From: Kribbella amoyensis
GTDB lineage: Bacteria; Actinomycetota; Actinomycetes; Propionibacteriales; Kribbellaceae
Direction of reading: 5' to 3'
Assembly: GCF_007828865.1 (NCBI RefSeq)
Contig: NZ_VIVK01000001.1
Coordinates: forward strand, 2,108,001 to 2,172,000
Length of the DNA stretch: 64,000 bases
In this document: positions 39,877 through 48,845 of the stretch, one piece after another
Layout of the letters: the number at the start of each line of letters is the position of its first letter
Numbering within the stretch: the first letter of the stretch is position 1
Translations under genes and position numbers: made by a program
The notes under the pieces: model-generated
Database searches by the model: none
Told to the model about the DNA's origin: nothing
What the model saw: the letters and a program-made list of their open reading frames with translations, nothing else

Positions 39877-41502
39877 ATGAAGGGTCTGATGCAGGACTAC
39901 CAGCTGTCCCTGGACACCATCTTCCGGCGGGCCGAGCAGTTCTTCGGCGACAAGACCGTGCACACCGGCGGTCCCGCGCCCACCACGCTGACGTACGCCG
40001 AGTGGGCCGAGCGGACCAGACGCCTCGGCGGCGTCCTGGACACGCTCGGCATCAGCCCGGACGGCCGTGTCGGCACCTTCGCCTGGAACTCCGGCCGCCA
40101 CCTGGAGCTGTACTTCGCGGCGCCGTGTACCGGACGGGTCCTGCACACGCTGAACATCAGGCTGTTCCCCGACCAGGTCGTCTACATCGCGAACCACGCC
40201 GAGGACGAGGTCGTCTTCGTCGACAAGTCGCTGCTCGGGTTGTTGCTCCCGCTGCTGGACCGGATGCCGCTGGTCCGGCACGTGGTGGTGATGGACGACC
40301 TGCCGCCGGGCGCCCCCGCGACCGAGGTACCGGACGACGGGCGGTTCCACGACTACGAGGAGCTGCTGGCCGCGGCCGAGCCGGTCGAGTTCCACGTCGA
40401 GGACGAGAACCAGGCCGCCGCGATGTGCTACACCAGCGGCACCACCGGGAACCCGAAGGGCGTCGTGTACTCCCACCGGTCCACCTGGTTGCACTCGATC
40501 GGCGTCCTCACCAACGCCGGCATCGGCCTGCACGAGACCGACACGGTGATGCCGGTGGTCCCGATGTTCCACGCGAACGCCTGGGGACTCGCGCACGCCG
40601 CACCGATGGCCGGCGCGAGCCTGGTGTTCCCCGGCCCGGACATGTCGCCGCAGGGCATCCTCAAACTCATGCAGGAGCAAGAGGTCACGCTGTCCGCGGG
40701 CGTACCGACCATCTGGCAGGGACTGCTCCCGCTGCTCGACGGCGTGGAGCTGCCCAAGCTCCGGCGGATCCCGTGCGGTGGTTCCGCCGTACCGCTGGCG
40801 CTGTCGGAGGCGTTCCGGGAGAAGCTCGGCAAGCCGATCCTGCAGGCGTGGGGGATGACCGAGACGAGCCCGGTCGCCACCGCGTCCCACGTTCCCGAGC
40901 GGGACCAGGGACTGCCCGAGGAGGAGCAGGCCCAGCTGCGCGCCCGTCAAGGTCAGGCCCTGCCCGGTGTGGAGGTGCGCATCGTCGAACCAGGATCGAC
41001 GACGCCGCTGCCGTGGAACGACGAGGCCACCGGTGAGCTGCAGGTCCGCGGCCCGTGGATCGCGGCCGAGTACTACCGTCCCGACGAGGGCGTCACGCTG
41101 AACACCGACGACGGCTGGATGAAGACGGGCGACGTGGCCGCCATCGACCAGTACGGGTCCGTGCGGCTCGTGGACCGGACGAAGGACCTGGTGAAGTCCG
41201 GTGGCGAGTGGATCAGCTCGGTGGAACTGGAGAACCTGCTGATGGCCCACCCGTCGGTCAAGGAGGCCGCCGTGATCGGCGTACCGCATCCCAAGTGGGA
41301 CGAGCGTCCGCTGGCCTGCGTGGTCCTGCAGGAGGGCGAGACCGTGACGGGCGAGGAGATCCTCGCGTACCTGGAGCCGTTGGTGGCCAAGTTCTGGCTG
41401 CCGGACGCGGTCGAGTTCATCGAAGAGGTCCCGAAGACGTCGGTCGGCAAGTTCTCCAAGAAGGACCTCCGCACCCGCTTCGCCGACTACCGCCTGGAGT
41501 GA
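39877..41502 (+). CDS. Acyl-CoA synthetase (long-chain fatty acid-CoA ligase type)
   Basis: 541 residues of the ANL adenylating superfamily. Core motifs are in order: [16 protein letters not shown] (A3 P-loop, about 180-195), [10 protein letters not shown] (A4), [11 protein letters not shown] (A5), GWMKTGDVA (A7), [16 protein letters not shown] (A8) and [14 protein letters not shown] (A10 lysine). It activates a carboxylic acid as AMP ester and then CoA thioester. The gene directly follows an acyl-CoA dehydrogenase. The substrate is probably a medium- or long-chain acid (inference). Confidence 0.92.
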   Translation: MKGLMQDYQLSLDTIFRRAEQFFGDKTVHTGGPAPTTLTYAEWAERTRRLGGVLDTLGISPDGRVGTFAWNSGRHLELYFAAPCTGRVLHTLNIRLFPDQVVYIANHAEDEVVFVDKSLLGLLLPLLDRMPLVRHVVVMDDLPPGAPATEVPDDGRFHDYEELLAAAEPVEFHVEDENQAAAMCYTSGTTGNPKGVVYSHRSTWLHSIGVLTNAGIGLHETDTVMPVVPMFHANAWGLAHAAPMAGASLVFPGPDMSPQGILKLMQEQEVTLSAGVPTIWQGLLPLLDGVELPKLRRIPCGGSAVPLALSEAFREKLGKPILQAWGMTETSPVATASHVPERDQGLPEEEQAQLRARQGQALPGVEVRIVEPGSTTPLPWNDEATGELQVRGPWIAAEYYRPDEGVTLNTDDGWMKTGDVAAIDQYGSVRLVDRTKDLVKSGGEWISSVELENLLMAHPSVKEAAVIGVPHPKWDERPLACVVLQEGETVTGEEILAYLEPLVAKFWLPDAVEFIEEVPKTSVGKFSKKDLRTRFADYRLE

Positions 41503-41552
41503 ACCAGTCGCCGATGTGGCATGGCCCGGGATCCTCGGTACAGTGCGGTCGC

Positions 41553-42434
41553 ATGCGAGGGATCATCCTGGCCGGCGGCTCCGGCACGCGTTTGCACCCG
41601 CTCACGATGGCAGCGAGCAAGCAACTGCTGCCGGTGTACGACAAGCCGATGATCTACTACCCGCTGTCCACGTTGATGCTGGCGAACATCCGCGAGGTGC
41701 TGGTCATCACCACCCCGGACGACGCGCCGCAGTTCCAGCGGTTGCTGGGCGACGGGTCGCAGTTCGGGATGGACATCTCGTACGCGGTCCAGCCGAGCCC
41801 GGACGGACTCGCCCAGGCGTTCCTGATCGGGGAGTCGTTCATCGCTGACGAGCCGGTCGCCCTCGCCCTCGGCGACAACATCTTCTACGGCCCCGGTCTC
41901 GGCGTCCACCTGCAGACGTTCAACGAGGTCGACGGCGGCGTCGTGTTCGCGTACCGGGTGGCCGACCCGACGGCGTACGGCGTGGTCGAGTTCGACGCCG
42001 AGGGCCGGGCGCTGAGCATCGAGGAGAAGCCGAAGCAGCCGAAGAGCAACTATGCGGTGCCGGGCCTGTACTTCTACTCCAGCGACGTGGTCGAGATCGC
42101 CAAGGAGATCAAGCCGTCGGCCCGCGGCGAGCTGGAGATCTCCTCGGTCAACGAGGTGTACCTGGACGCCAAGCGGCTGCAGGTCGAGGTGCTGCCGCGC
42201 GGGACCGCCTGGCTGGACACCGGGACCTTCGACTCGCTGATGGCGGCGGGCGAGTTCGTCCGCGCGGTGGAGATGCGGCAGGGCCAGAAGATCGGCTGCC
42301 CGGAGGAGATCGCCTGGCGCCGCGGGTTCATCGACGACGCCGGGCTGCAGAGCCGCGCCGACGCGCTGGCCAAGTCCGGGTACGGGAACTACCTGCTCGG
42401 CCTGCTCGACGAGGAAGCCGGGCGGCTCGGCTGA
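41553..42434 (+). CDS. rfbA: Glucose-1-phosphate thymidylyltransferase
   Basis: 293 residues (also called rmlA). It opens with the nucleotidyltransferase signature [16 protein letters not shown], then [50 protein letters not shown] and [11 protein letters not shown]. It makes dTDP-glucose, the first step to dTDP-rhamnose for wall glycans and secondary metabolites. The rmlB/C/D genes are not in the window. ATG 41553. Confidence 0.94.
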   Translation: MRGIILAGGSGTRLHPLTMAASKQLLPVYDKPMIYYPLSTLMLANIREVLVITTPDDAPQFQRLLGDGSQFGMDISYAVQPSPDGLAQAFLIGESFIADEPVALALGDNIFYGPGLGVHLQTFNEVDGGVVFAYRVADPTAYGVVEFDAEGRALSIEEKPKQPKSNYAVPGLYFYSSDVVEIAKEIKPSARGELEISSVNEVYLDAKRLQVEVLPRGTAWLDTGTFDSLMAAGEFVRAVEMRQGQKIGCPEEIAWRRGFIDDAGLQSRADALAKSGYGNYLLGLLDEEAGRLG

Positions 42435-42488
42435 GACCGGCCGTACTGGGCTGAGGTTTTGTCGGGGCGCAACGCTAGGGTGGCCGTC

Positions 42489-45341
42489 GTGGAAGCACCC
42501 CTTGCGCTGTACCGCCGGTATCGCCCGGAGACCTTCGCCGAGGTCATCGGGCAGGACCACGTCACCGCTCCGCTGCGGAACGCGCTGAGCAACAACAGGG
42601 TCAACCACGCCTATCTGTTCTCCGGTCCACGCGGCTGCGGCAAGACCACCAGCGCCCGGATCCTGGCCCGCGCGATCAACTGCGAGAAGGGCCCGACCCC
42701 GGAGCCCTGCGGCGTCTGCAAGTCGTGTACCGACCTGGCCCGCGGCGGTCCCGGCAGCATCGACGTGATCGAGATCGACGCGGCCTCGCACGGCGGTGTC
42801 GACGACGCCCGCGACCTGCGTGAACGCGCCTTCTTCGCACCGGTGGAGAGCCGGTACAAGATCTACATCATCGACGAGGCGCACATGGTGACCACGCAGG
42901 GCTTCAACGCCCTGCTCAAGCTGGTCGAGGAGCCACCGCCGCACCTCAAGTTCATCTTCGCGACCACCGAGCCGGACAAGGTGATCGGGACGATCCGGTC
43001 CCGCACCCATCACTACCCGTTCCGCCTGGTCCCGCCGAAGCTGCTCGGCGACTACATGGCCACCCTGTGCGAGGCGGAGGGCGTCGCGATCGCCCCGGCC
43101 GCGCTGCCGCTGGTGGTCCGCGCCGGCGCCGGGTCGGTCCGGGACTCGCTCAGCGTGCTCGACCAGTTGATCGGCGGCGCGGGCCCGGAGGGCGTGACGT
43201 ACGAGCTGGCCGTCGACCTGCTCGGGTTCACCCCGGACTCGCTGCTCGACGCCTGCGTGGACGGGTTCGCCGCGCACGACAGCCGCGCGGTCTTCGAGAC
43301 GATCGAAAAGGTGATCGAGACCGGCCAGGACCCGAAGCGCTTCGCCGAGGACCTGCTCCGCCGGCTCCGCGACCTGGTCATCCTCTCCGCCGTCCCGAAC
43401 GCGGTCACCTCCGGCCTGATCGAAGCCGCCGAGGACCAGGGCGAGCGCCTGCAGACCCAGGCCGCCGGCATCGGCGCCGCCGAGCTCACCCGAGCCGCCG
43501 ACATCGTCGCCGCCGGGCTGCTGGAGATGCGCGGCGCGACCGCTCCTCGCCTTCAGCTCGAGCTCATCTGCGCCAAGGTCCTGCTCCCCGGAGCCGACGA
43601 CTCCACCAACGGCATCCAAGCCCGCCTCGACCGGATGGAACGCCGCCTCACCATCACCCCCGGCACCCTCCCCACCTCGGGGGGCGCGGCCGAGCCAGCG
43701 CCTGCGGGTACCGGCGCAGCCCCGGCGAGACAAGCAGGAGCTGGGCAAGCGGGTGCCGACCAAGCCGGTACGGCGCACCCGGGCGCCGAGCACGGCGCGG
43801 CGCAGGCTGCGACGGCCCCGCCGGTCTCGGCACAGCCGGGCGGTGGTGCCACGACATCTTCCGGGAGCACCGCGGGCGCCGGGCAGGCAGCGTTCTCGCC
43901 CCCCGACGGCTCCGCCCAGACCGCGGGAGCGCCTTCGCCTGCCGCCGCGGCATCCGGCGCGAGCCAGCAGTCCGGCGCGGGTCGGTCGGGCGCGGGCTCG
44001 TCGGGTGGAGGGAGCGACTGGGGCAGCCCGCAGCAGGGTGGTACCCAGGGTGGCGCTCAGGTTGCGAGCCCGGCGGCGGCTTCGGTGGCTCCGGCGCAGG
44101 CTGCTCCGCCATCGTCCGGCTCCGTCGGGCTGGCCGACGTCCGGCGGCTCTGGCCGGAGGTGCTGGAGGCGGTCAAGACGAAGCGCCGCTTCGCCTGGAT
44201 CATGCTCAGCCAGAACGCCCAGGTCATCGCCATCGACGACCAGACCCTCACCCTCGGCCTGGTCAACGCCGGCGCCCGCGAGAGCTTCGCCCGCTCCGGC
44301 AGCGACGAGATCCTCCGCCAGGCCCTGATCGACACCATCGGCCTCAACCGCCGGGTCGAAGCAGTCGTCGACCCCTCCACCGACCCGGGCGCGGGCGGCG
44401 GCGGAGGCGGCGGCTCCACCCCACCCCAGGCACCACGCGGCGGCCCCAGCAACTCCAGCTGGGACCAACCACCCCGCCAGAACTCCTCCTGGGACCAGCC
44501 CACCGACGCCCCGTCGTCCCAGCCAGGCCCTAACCAGCCGGCCCCCGACCAGCCGGCCCCAGGCCCCACCGGCAACGAGCCAACCTCCGGCCCCGCCGCC
44601 CACGCGGGCAGCCCAGCACAGCCACCCGCCGCGACCCCCGCGACAAGCGACGCGGGGGATCAGCAACGCAACTCGGGCAGCTCAAGCAGCTCAAGCACCG
44701 CGACCCCGTCGGCCGAAGCAGAGTCAGCCGCCGATGCAGGCGGCCCGGGTGCGAACCACGCGGCAACGAACGACTCCGGTGGCCAGGACGCTTCCGCTGC
44801 ATCCAGCCCAGCAAGCGACCAGTCCGCGTCCGCCGGCGCACCGTCCTCCTCGCCCGGCGGACAGCCTGCTGGCCCACAGCCCTCCGGCGCCTCGGCTGCC
44901 TCCCCATCAGCTGGATCCGTGCCCTCGACGCCCAGCCAGCCCACCGAAGCTCAGCCCTCCACCCAAGCCGCGCAGTCGAACGCCGCCACCCCCGACCTTG
45001 CGAACACGACCGCCAACCCCGCGAGTACCGGAGCACCGACCCCCGCAGGCGGCACCACGAATCGATCCACCGACGGATCGAAACCGTCCAACGGGCCGAC
45101 GTCGTCCGGCGACCAGGTGGCGAGCAAGTGGCGGGCGGCCGAGGCCGCGGTCGCGGCGGAGCAGGCCGAGCGCGCGCGCCTGACCGCCGAGCGTCCGGCC
45201 CCCGAGGCTCCGATGACGCCAGAAGAGGAAGCCGAGGTCATCGGCGACGACGACATGGTGCTCGAAGAGGACAACCTCACGCACACCGACCTCCTCCGCG
45301 AGGCGCTCGGCGCCCAGCTCATCACCGAAGACTCCAACTGA
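42489..45341 (+). CDS. dnaX: DNA polymerase III gamma/tau subunit
   Basis: 950 residues from GTG 42489 (AGGG at 42477; GTG 42480 also possible). The clamp-loader AAA+ ATPase covers 1-370: YRRYRPETFAEVIGQDHV, Walker A GPRGCGKTT (46-54), four zinc-binding Cys (C65, C74, C77, C80), and IYIIDEAHM as Walker B. A folded tau-like domain lies near 540-640 (VRRLWPEVLEAVKTKRRFAW, QTLTLGLVNAGARESF). The two regions around it, about 390-535 and 640-900, are Ala/Ser/Pro/Gln/Thr-rich and disordered. The last 40 residues are acidic. It is unusually long for the family, mainly by these linkers. Confidence 0.95.
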   Translation: MEAPLALYRRYRPETFAEVIGQDHVTAPLRNALSNNRVNHAYLFSGPRGCGKTTSARILARAINCEKGPTPEPCGVCKSCTDLARGGPGSIDVIEIDAASHGGVDDARDLRERAFFAPVESRYKIYIIDEAHMVTTQGFNALLKLVEEPPPHLKFIFATTEPDKVIGTIRSRTHHYPFRLVPPKLLGDYMATLCEAEGVAIAPAALPLVVRAGAGSVRDSLSVLDQLIGGAGPEGVTYELAVDLLGFTPDSLLDACVDGFAAHDSRAVFETIEKVIETGQDPKRFAEDLLRRLRDLVILSAVPNAVTSGLIEAAEDQGERLQTQAAGIGAAELTRAADIVAAGLLEMRGATAPRLQLELICAKVLLPGADDSTNGIQARLDRMERRLTITPGTLPTSGGAAEPAPAGTGAAPARQAGAGQAGADQAGTAHPGAEHGAAQAATAPPVSAQPGGGATTSSGSTAGAGQAAFSPPDGSAQTAGAPSPAAAASGASQQSGAGRSGAGSSGGGSDWGSPQQGGTQGGAQVASPAAASVAPAQAAPPSSGSVGLADVRRLWPEVLEAVKTKRRFAWIMLSQNAQVIAIDDQTLTLGLVNAGARESFARSGSDEILRQALIDTIGLNRRVEAVVDPSTDPGAGGGGGGGSTPPQAPRGGPSNSSWDQPPRQNSSWDQPTDAPSSQPGPNQPAPDQPAPGPTGNEPTSGPAAHAGSPAQPPAATPATSDAGDQQRNSGSSSSSSTATPSAEAESAADAGGPGANHAATNDSGGQDASAASSPASDQSASAGAPSSSPGGQPAGPQPSGASAASPSAGSVPSTPSQPTEAQPSTQAAQSNAATPDLANTTANPASTGAPTPAGGTTNRSTDGSKPSNGPTSSGDQVASKWRAAEAAVAAEQAERARLTAERPAPEAPMTPEEEAEVIGDDDMVLEEDNLTHTDLLREALGAQLITEDSN

Positions 45342-45351
45342 GGCAGCGCCC

Positions 45352-46278
45352 TCAGCGGTCGAGCAGCACAATCTCCAACCCAGTAAGGCGTTCCGCCGCA
45401 GAAATGATGTCCAGGGCAACGATCCTGTCCGCGGCGAACGTGAAGACCGCCACGGATCCGATCGTCCCACCCTGGCCCGCAGCGACCCCCAGTGCGCCGT
45501 CGACCAGCGCGACCCGCGTCAGCTCGGCCACCTGAACAAACGTCGCCGCCCCGTCGGCAACAACCCGTACCCCGCGGAGCTCCCGTCCCGCCCAGGGGCC
45601 ACCGTCGGTCCGCACGACCACCTCGGGATCCAGCACCGCGACCAGCGCTTCGAGATCCCCACCGCGCGCCGCGGCGAGGAACGCCTCGACGACCTCCCGC
45701 TGCCGGATCAACTCGATCGCCGCATCCACCCCACCCGTCGGCAACGGCTCCTCCGCTGACAGCGACCCGGCCGCATCCACCGAAGAATCCACCGCACCCC
45801 GAACCCGCCGACGCGCCCGGCTCGCCAGCTGCCGGGTCGCGAGCTGGTTCCGCCCGACGATCGGCGCGATCTCCTCGAACGGCACCGAGAACAGGTCGTG
45901 CAGCACGAACGCGAGTCGCTCGGCCGGTGTCAGCGTCTCCAGAACCACCAGCAGCGCCACGCCCACCGAGTCGGCCAGCAACGCCTCCTGCTCCGGATCC
46001 TGCACGCCACCGACCTCTGCGGGCCCCACCACCTCGAGCGACTCCTCCCGGCGCCGGGTCCGGGTTCGCAGCATGTTCAGGCAGACGCGGCCGACGACGG
46101 TCGTGAGCCAGCCGCCGAGGTTGTCGACGGTGCCGGGGTCGGACCGGTTCAGCCGCAACCACGTCTCCTGGACGGCATCGTCCGCCTCGGCCTGCGAACC
46201 GAGCATCCGGTACGCCACCGCGCGCAGCCGGAGCCGATGGTCCTCGAACCGGGCGGCCAGGAAATCTCTTTCGTCCAT
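45352..46278 (-). CDS. ECF41-like sigma factor with SnoaL-like C-terminal domain
   Basis: 308 residues. Region 2 has AYRMLGSQAEADDAVQETWLR and region 4 has LTPAERLAFVLHDLFSVPFEEIAPIVGRNQLATRQLASRARRRVRG. From about 195 on, a SnoaL/NTF2-like domain follows (VVEAFLAAARGGDLEALVAVLDPEVVVRTDGG). That domain replaces the anti-sigma factor in ECF41 and SigJ-type sigma factors. ECF41 genes typically stand beside a carboxymuconolactone decarboxylase, oxidoreductase or epimerase (COE) gene, exactly as here (46378, divergent). It ends 10 bp from dnaX tail to tail. Confidence 0.92.
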   Translation of the reverse strand: MDERDFLAARFEDHRLRLRAVAYRMLGSQAEADDAVQETWLRLNRSDPGTVDNLGGWLTTVVGRVCLNMLRTRTRRREESLEVVGPAEVGGVQDPEQEALLADSVGVALLVVLETLTPAERLAFVLHDLFSVPFEEIAPIVGRNQLATRQLASRARRRVRGAVDSSVDAAGSLSAEEPLPTGGVDAAIELIRQREVVEAFLAAARGGDLEALVAVLDPEVVVRTDGGPWAGRELRGVRVVADGAATFVQVAELTRVALVDGALGVAAGQGGTIGSVAVFTFAADRIVALDIISAAERLTGLEIVLLDR

Positions 46279-46314
46279 CGGTCACGTTCCTCCGTCGGGT
46301 GGGGTCACAGCACT

Positions 46315-46341
46315 GACCCCGAAAACCGCGCCGATGTGACA
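46315..46341 (-). promoter_or_regulatory. ECF41-type autoregulatory promoter
   Basis: Read on the - strand, TGTCACA (46341-46335) is followed after 16 bp by GGTC (46318-46315), 37 bp before the sigma start. The published ECF41 consensus is TGTCACA-N15/16-CGTC, so the -35 is perfect and the -10 has one mismatch. Confidence 0.65.
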
Positions 46342-46377
46342 CCACCCGGCGCCCGACCTCTCCGAGAGGACCACCTG

Positions 46378-46845
46378 ATGCAGTTGCGCATGAAGAACCC
46401 CGCCTTCCTCCTGCCGGACGGGATGCAGGGCATCCAGTACTTGCTCAAGGCCTCCAACTCCGCCGGCGTACCGGGGACCACGCTGGAGCTGATCGGTCTG
46501 CGGGCCAGCCAGCTCAACGGCTGTACCGCCTGCGCGCAGAGCCACGCCGAGCAGGCGCGGCGGGCGGGTGAGACCGACCAACGCCTGGCCGTGGTCGCCA
46601 CCTGGCGGCACGCCCCCTACTTCACCCCGGCCGAACGCGCCGCGCTCGCTCTCACGGAGGACCTGACCCGGCTCGCCGACCGCAACGACGAGGCCGTCCC
46701 GGACGCGCTCTGGGCCGAGGTGTCCGAGTACTACGACGAGCCGCAGCGGGCCGCGATCATCCTGCTGATCGGCACCGTCAACCTCTTCAACCGGCTCAAC
46801 GTCACCGTCCGCGAGCAGGCGGATCAGCCGAGCTGGCAGGGCTGA
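46378..46845 (+). CDS. Carboxymuconolactone decarboxylase/AhpD-like protein (COE partner of ECF41)
   Basis: 155 residues. The AhpD-like redox motif is LNGCTACAQSHAEQARRAG, with a CxxC and the downstream His that acts in peroxidase relay. Before it is the family helix LLKASNSAGVPGTTLELIGLRASQ. Members reduce or protect against peroxides with thiol partners, or decarboxylate lactones; the CxxC-H supports the former. It is divergent from the ECF41-like sigma gene and is by precedent its main target. Confidence 0.9.
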   Translation: MQLRMKNPAFLLPDGMQGIQYLLKASNSAGVPGTTLELIGLRASQLNGCTACAQSHAEQARRAGETDQRLAVVATWRHAPYFTPAERAALALTEDLTRLADRNDEAVPDALWAEVSEYYDEPQRAAIILLIGTVNLFNRLNVTVREQADQPSWQG

Positions 46846-46866
46846 ACCAGGCTCCACCCGACGGCT

Positions 46867-46891
46867 CGAACGCTGTCGTCCACAGCGTTCG
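46867..46891 (+). terminator. Terminator of the COE gene
   Basis: CGAACGCTGT at 46867-46876 and its perfect complement at 46882-46891, loop of 5, 21 bp after the stop. It overlaps one DnaA-box-like sequence. Confidence 0.75.
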
Positions 46892-46989
46892 GGCCGTATC
46901 TGTGGAGCTTTTGCGGCCGCTGGGACCACGCTGAAAGTACACAGGTCTTCCACAGCCTGTGGATAACTAGGTGCACACCCTGTGGAGAA
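46876..46989. promoter_or_regulatory. Cluster of DnaA-box-like sites upstream of ybaB-recR
   Basis: TGTGGATAA at 46958-46966 is a perfect DnaA box (TTATCCACA on the other strand). TGTGGAGAA at 46981-46989 has one mismatch. TGTGGAGCT at 46901-46909, TCTTCCACA at 46946-46954 and TCGTCCACA at 46876-46884 are weaker. Five in 114 bp, in both orientations, is far above chance for this GC content. No AT-rich unwinding element or dnaA/dnaN is present, so it is not oriC. Confidence 0.6.
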
Positions 46990-47097
46990 CTCACGTGGAC
47001 ACCAATCGGTTTCCGCCGGCCCGAAGCCTCCCGCTGGGGTTGTCGGGCGGACCGGCTAGGCTCGGGGCAAGCGGAAGCAGTCCGACGGGAGATCGCG

Positions 47098-47538
47098 GTG
47101 TTCGACGGTGGCGGGGCACAGGGTGGTGCTGGCGGCTTCGACATGTCCGACCTGCTCGCGCAGGCACAGGCCATGCAGAACCAGCTGATGGAGGCGCAGG
47201 CCAACCTGGAGAACCAGGAGGTCGAGGGCACCGCGGGCGGTGGGCTGGTGACCGCGCTGGTCTCCGGGACGGGCGAGCTGCTCAGCCTGACCATCAACCC
47301 GCAGGCGGTCGACCCGGACGACACCGAGACGCTGGCCGACCTGATCGTGGCCGCGGTCCGCGACGCCTCCGAGAACGCCACGGAGGTCGCGACCCGCGCG
47401 ATGGGCCCGCTGGCCGGTGGTCTCGGCGGCGGTCTGCCCGGGCTCGGTGGCCCGGCCGACGACGCCCCCGGCAACGGCGGCATCGGGTTCACCCTGCCCG
47501 GCGGCCCGGCCGGTCCATCCGGTCAGAACCCGGGCTGA
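47098..47538 (+). CDS. YbaB/EbfC-family nucleoid-associated protein
   Basis: 146 residues from GTG 47098. The YbaB core spans about 15-105: [21 protein letters not shown], then [27 protein letters not shown] and [17 protein letters not shown]. It has Gly-rich ends, the C-terminal one ([16 protein letters not shown]) being typical of actinobacterial members. It binds DNA as a dimer. The recR gene starts one base after its stop, as in most bacteria. The DnaA-box cluster lies in its upstream region. Confidence 0.92.
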   Translation: MFDGGGAQGGAGGFDMSDLLAQAQAMQNQLMEAQANLENQEVEGTAGGGLVTALVSGTGELLSLTINPQAVDPDDTETLADLIVAAVRDASENATEVATRAMGPLAGGLGGGLPGLGGPADDAPGNGGIGFTLPGGPAGPSGQNPG

Positions 47539-47539
47539 C

Positions 47540-48139
47540 GTGTACGAAGGGGCCGTCCAGGACCTCATCGACGAACTCGGCCGGCTCCCCGGCGTCGGCC
47601 CGAAGTCCGCACAACGCATCGCGTTCCATCTGCTGGCCGCCGACGAGGCGGACGTCCGGCGACTCGCCCACGTGCTGATCCAGGTCAAGGAGAAGGTCAA
47701 GTTCTGCGAGATCTGCGGCAACGTCGCGGAGGAGACGCAGTGCCGGATCTGCCGTGACCCGCGCCGTGACCTCGCGCTGATCTGCGTGGTCGAGGAGGCC
47801 AAGGACGTGGTCGCGATCGAGCGGACCCGCGAGTTCCGCGGCCGGTACCACGTCCTCGGCGGCGCGATCTCGCCGATCGAGGGGATCGGGCCGGACGAAC
47901 TGCGGATCCGCGAGCTGATGCAACGGCTGGCCAGCGGCGAGGTGACCGAGATCATCCTCGCCACCGACCCGAACCTGGAAGGCGAGGCGACCGCGACCTA
48001 CCTGAGCCGGTTGCTGCGGCCCATGGGGTTGCGTGTCACTCGTTTGGCCAGTGGACTACCTGTAGGCGGAGACCTCGAGTATGCCGACGAGGTCACACTC
48101 GGACGGGCGTTTGAAGGGCGACGATCGATCGATGACTGA
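47540..48139 (+). CDS. recR: Recombination mediator RecR
   Basis: 199 residues from GTG 47540. It has the helix-hairpin-helix ([20 protein letters not shown]), a four-Cys zinc finger ([16 protein letters not shown]), the Toprim domain ([55 protein letters not shown]) and a Walker-B-like end. With RecF/RecO it loads RecA at gaps. It is translationally linked to ybaB before it and overlaps the next gene by 8 bp. Confidence 0.97.
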   Translation: MYEGAVQDLIDELGRLPGVGPKSAQRIAFHLLAADEADVRRLAHVLIQVKEKVKFCEICGNVAEETQCRICRDPRRDLALICVVEEAKDVVAIERTREFRGRYHVLGGAISPIEGIGPDELRIRELMQRLASGEVTEIILATDPNLEGEATATYLSRLLRPMGLRVTRLASGLPVGGDLEYADEVTLGRAFEGRRSIDD

Positions 48140-48776
48140 TTTCACCGATATTGCGGACCGTGCGCTGGACACCGACAACGAAGACCTGACGGAGTTCGCC
48201 GAACAGATCGCCGACCAGGTGCAGAGCTTCCTGATCTCGGTCCGCGACATCGCCGCGCAACCCGACGAGGACGGCGTCGACGAGGGGCTCGCCTCACTGC
48301 CGTACCTGCTGCTCGAGGTGAGCCAGCTGCTGCTCGCGGGCGGCCGGCTCGGCGCCTTCGAGGACTTCGTGCCCGAGGAGCGGTTCGAGAGCGACGCGGG
48401 TCCGGATCCGGACCTGGACGCGATGCGGGACCGGCTGGCCGTGCTGTTCGAGGGCCTGGACGAGTACGCCGAGGTCTTCGACCCGTACGCCGCGCCGCCG
48501 GAGATCACCGTCAACCGGCTCTCCGACGACCTCACCGCGATCGCCACCGACCTGGTCCACGGCCTGGCCCACTACCAGTCCGGCCGCGTCATCGAGGCGT
48601 TGTGGTGGTGGCAGTTCTCCTACGTCTCCACCTGGGGCGCGGCCGCCAGCGCCGTGCTGCGGGCGATCCAGTCGCTGATCGCGCACGACCGGCTGGAGCC
48701 GGCCCACGACGCCGAGACCGAGGCCACCGACCGCGAACTGGTCGAGGTGGCCGAGGAAGCCGTCCAGCGCCGCTGA
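48132..48776 (+). CDS. DUF5063 family protein
   Basis: 214 residues from ATG 48132, inside the end of recR. An all-helical cytosolic protein: [101 protein letters not shown]. This matches DUF5063, which follows recR in many actinobacteria. No enzyme motif is visible. Its stable linkage to recR suggests a role in recombination or replication, but that is inference only. Confidence 0.85.
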   Translation: MTDFTDIADRALDTDNEDLTEFAEQIADQVQSFLISVRDIAAQPDEDGVDEGLASLPYLLLEVSQLLLAGGRLGAFEDFVPEERFESDAGPDPDLDAMRDRLAVLFEGLDEYAEVFDPYAAPPEITVNRLSDDLTAIATDLVHGLAHYQSGRVIEALWWWQFSYVSTWGAAASAVLRAIQSLIAHDRLEPAHDAETEATDRELVEVAEEAVQRR

Positions 48777-48845
48777 CCCGGACCCTCCGCAGGACCCCAC
48801 CCGTCGGTACCGTGTGGCCTCGGTCGCGGCCGAGGAGGAGCGCAG

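Noticed and set aside
41487..44666. 1059-residue open frame opposite dnaX, rfbA and the end of the ligase gene
   Set aside because: It is a shadow frame on the other strand of three well-recognised genes, with Gly/Arg/Ala/Val-biased composition and no family features.
46846..47097. Replication origin (oriC)
   Set aside because: Only one perfect DnaA box, no AT-rich unwinding region, no dnaA, dnaN or rpmH nearby.
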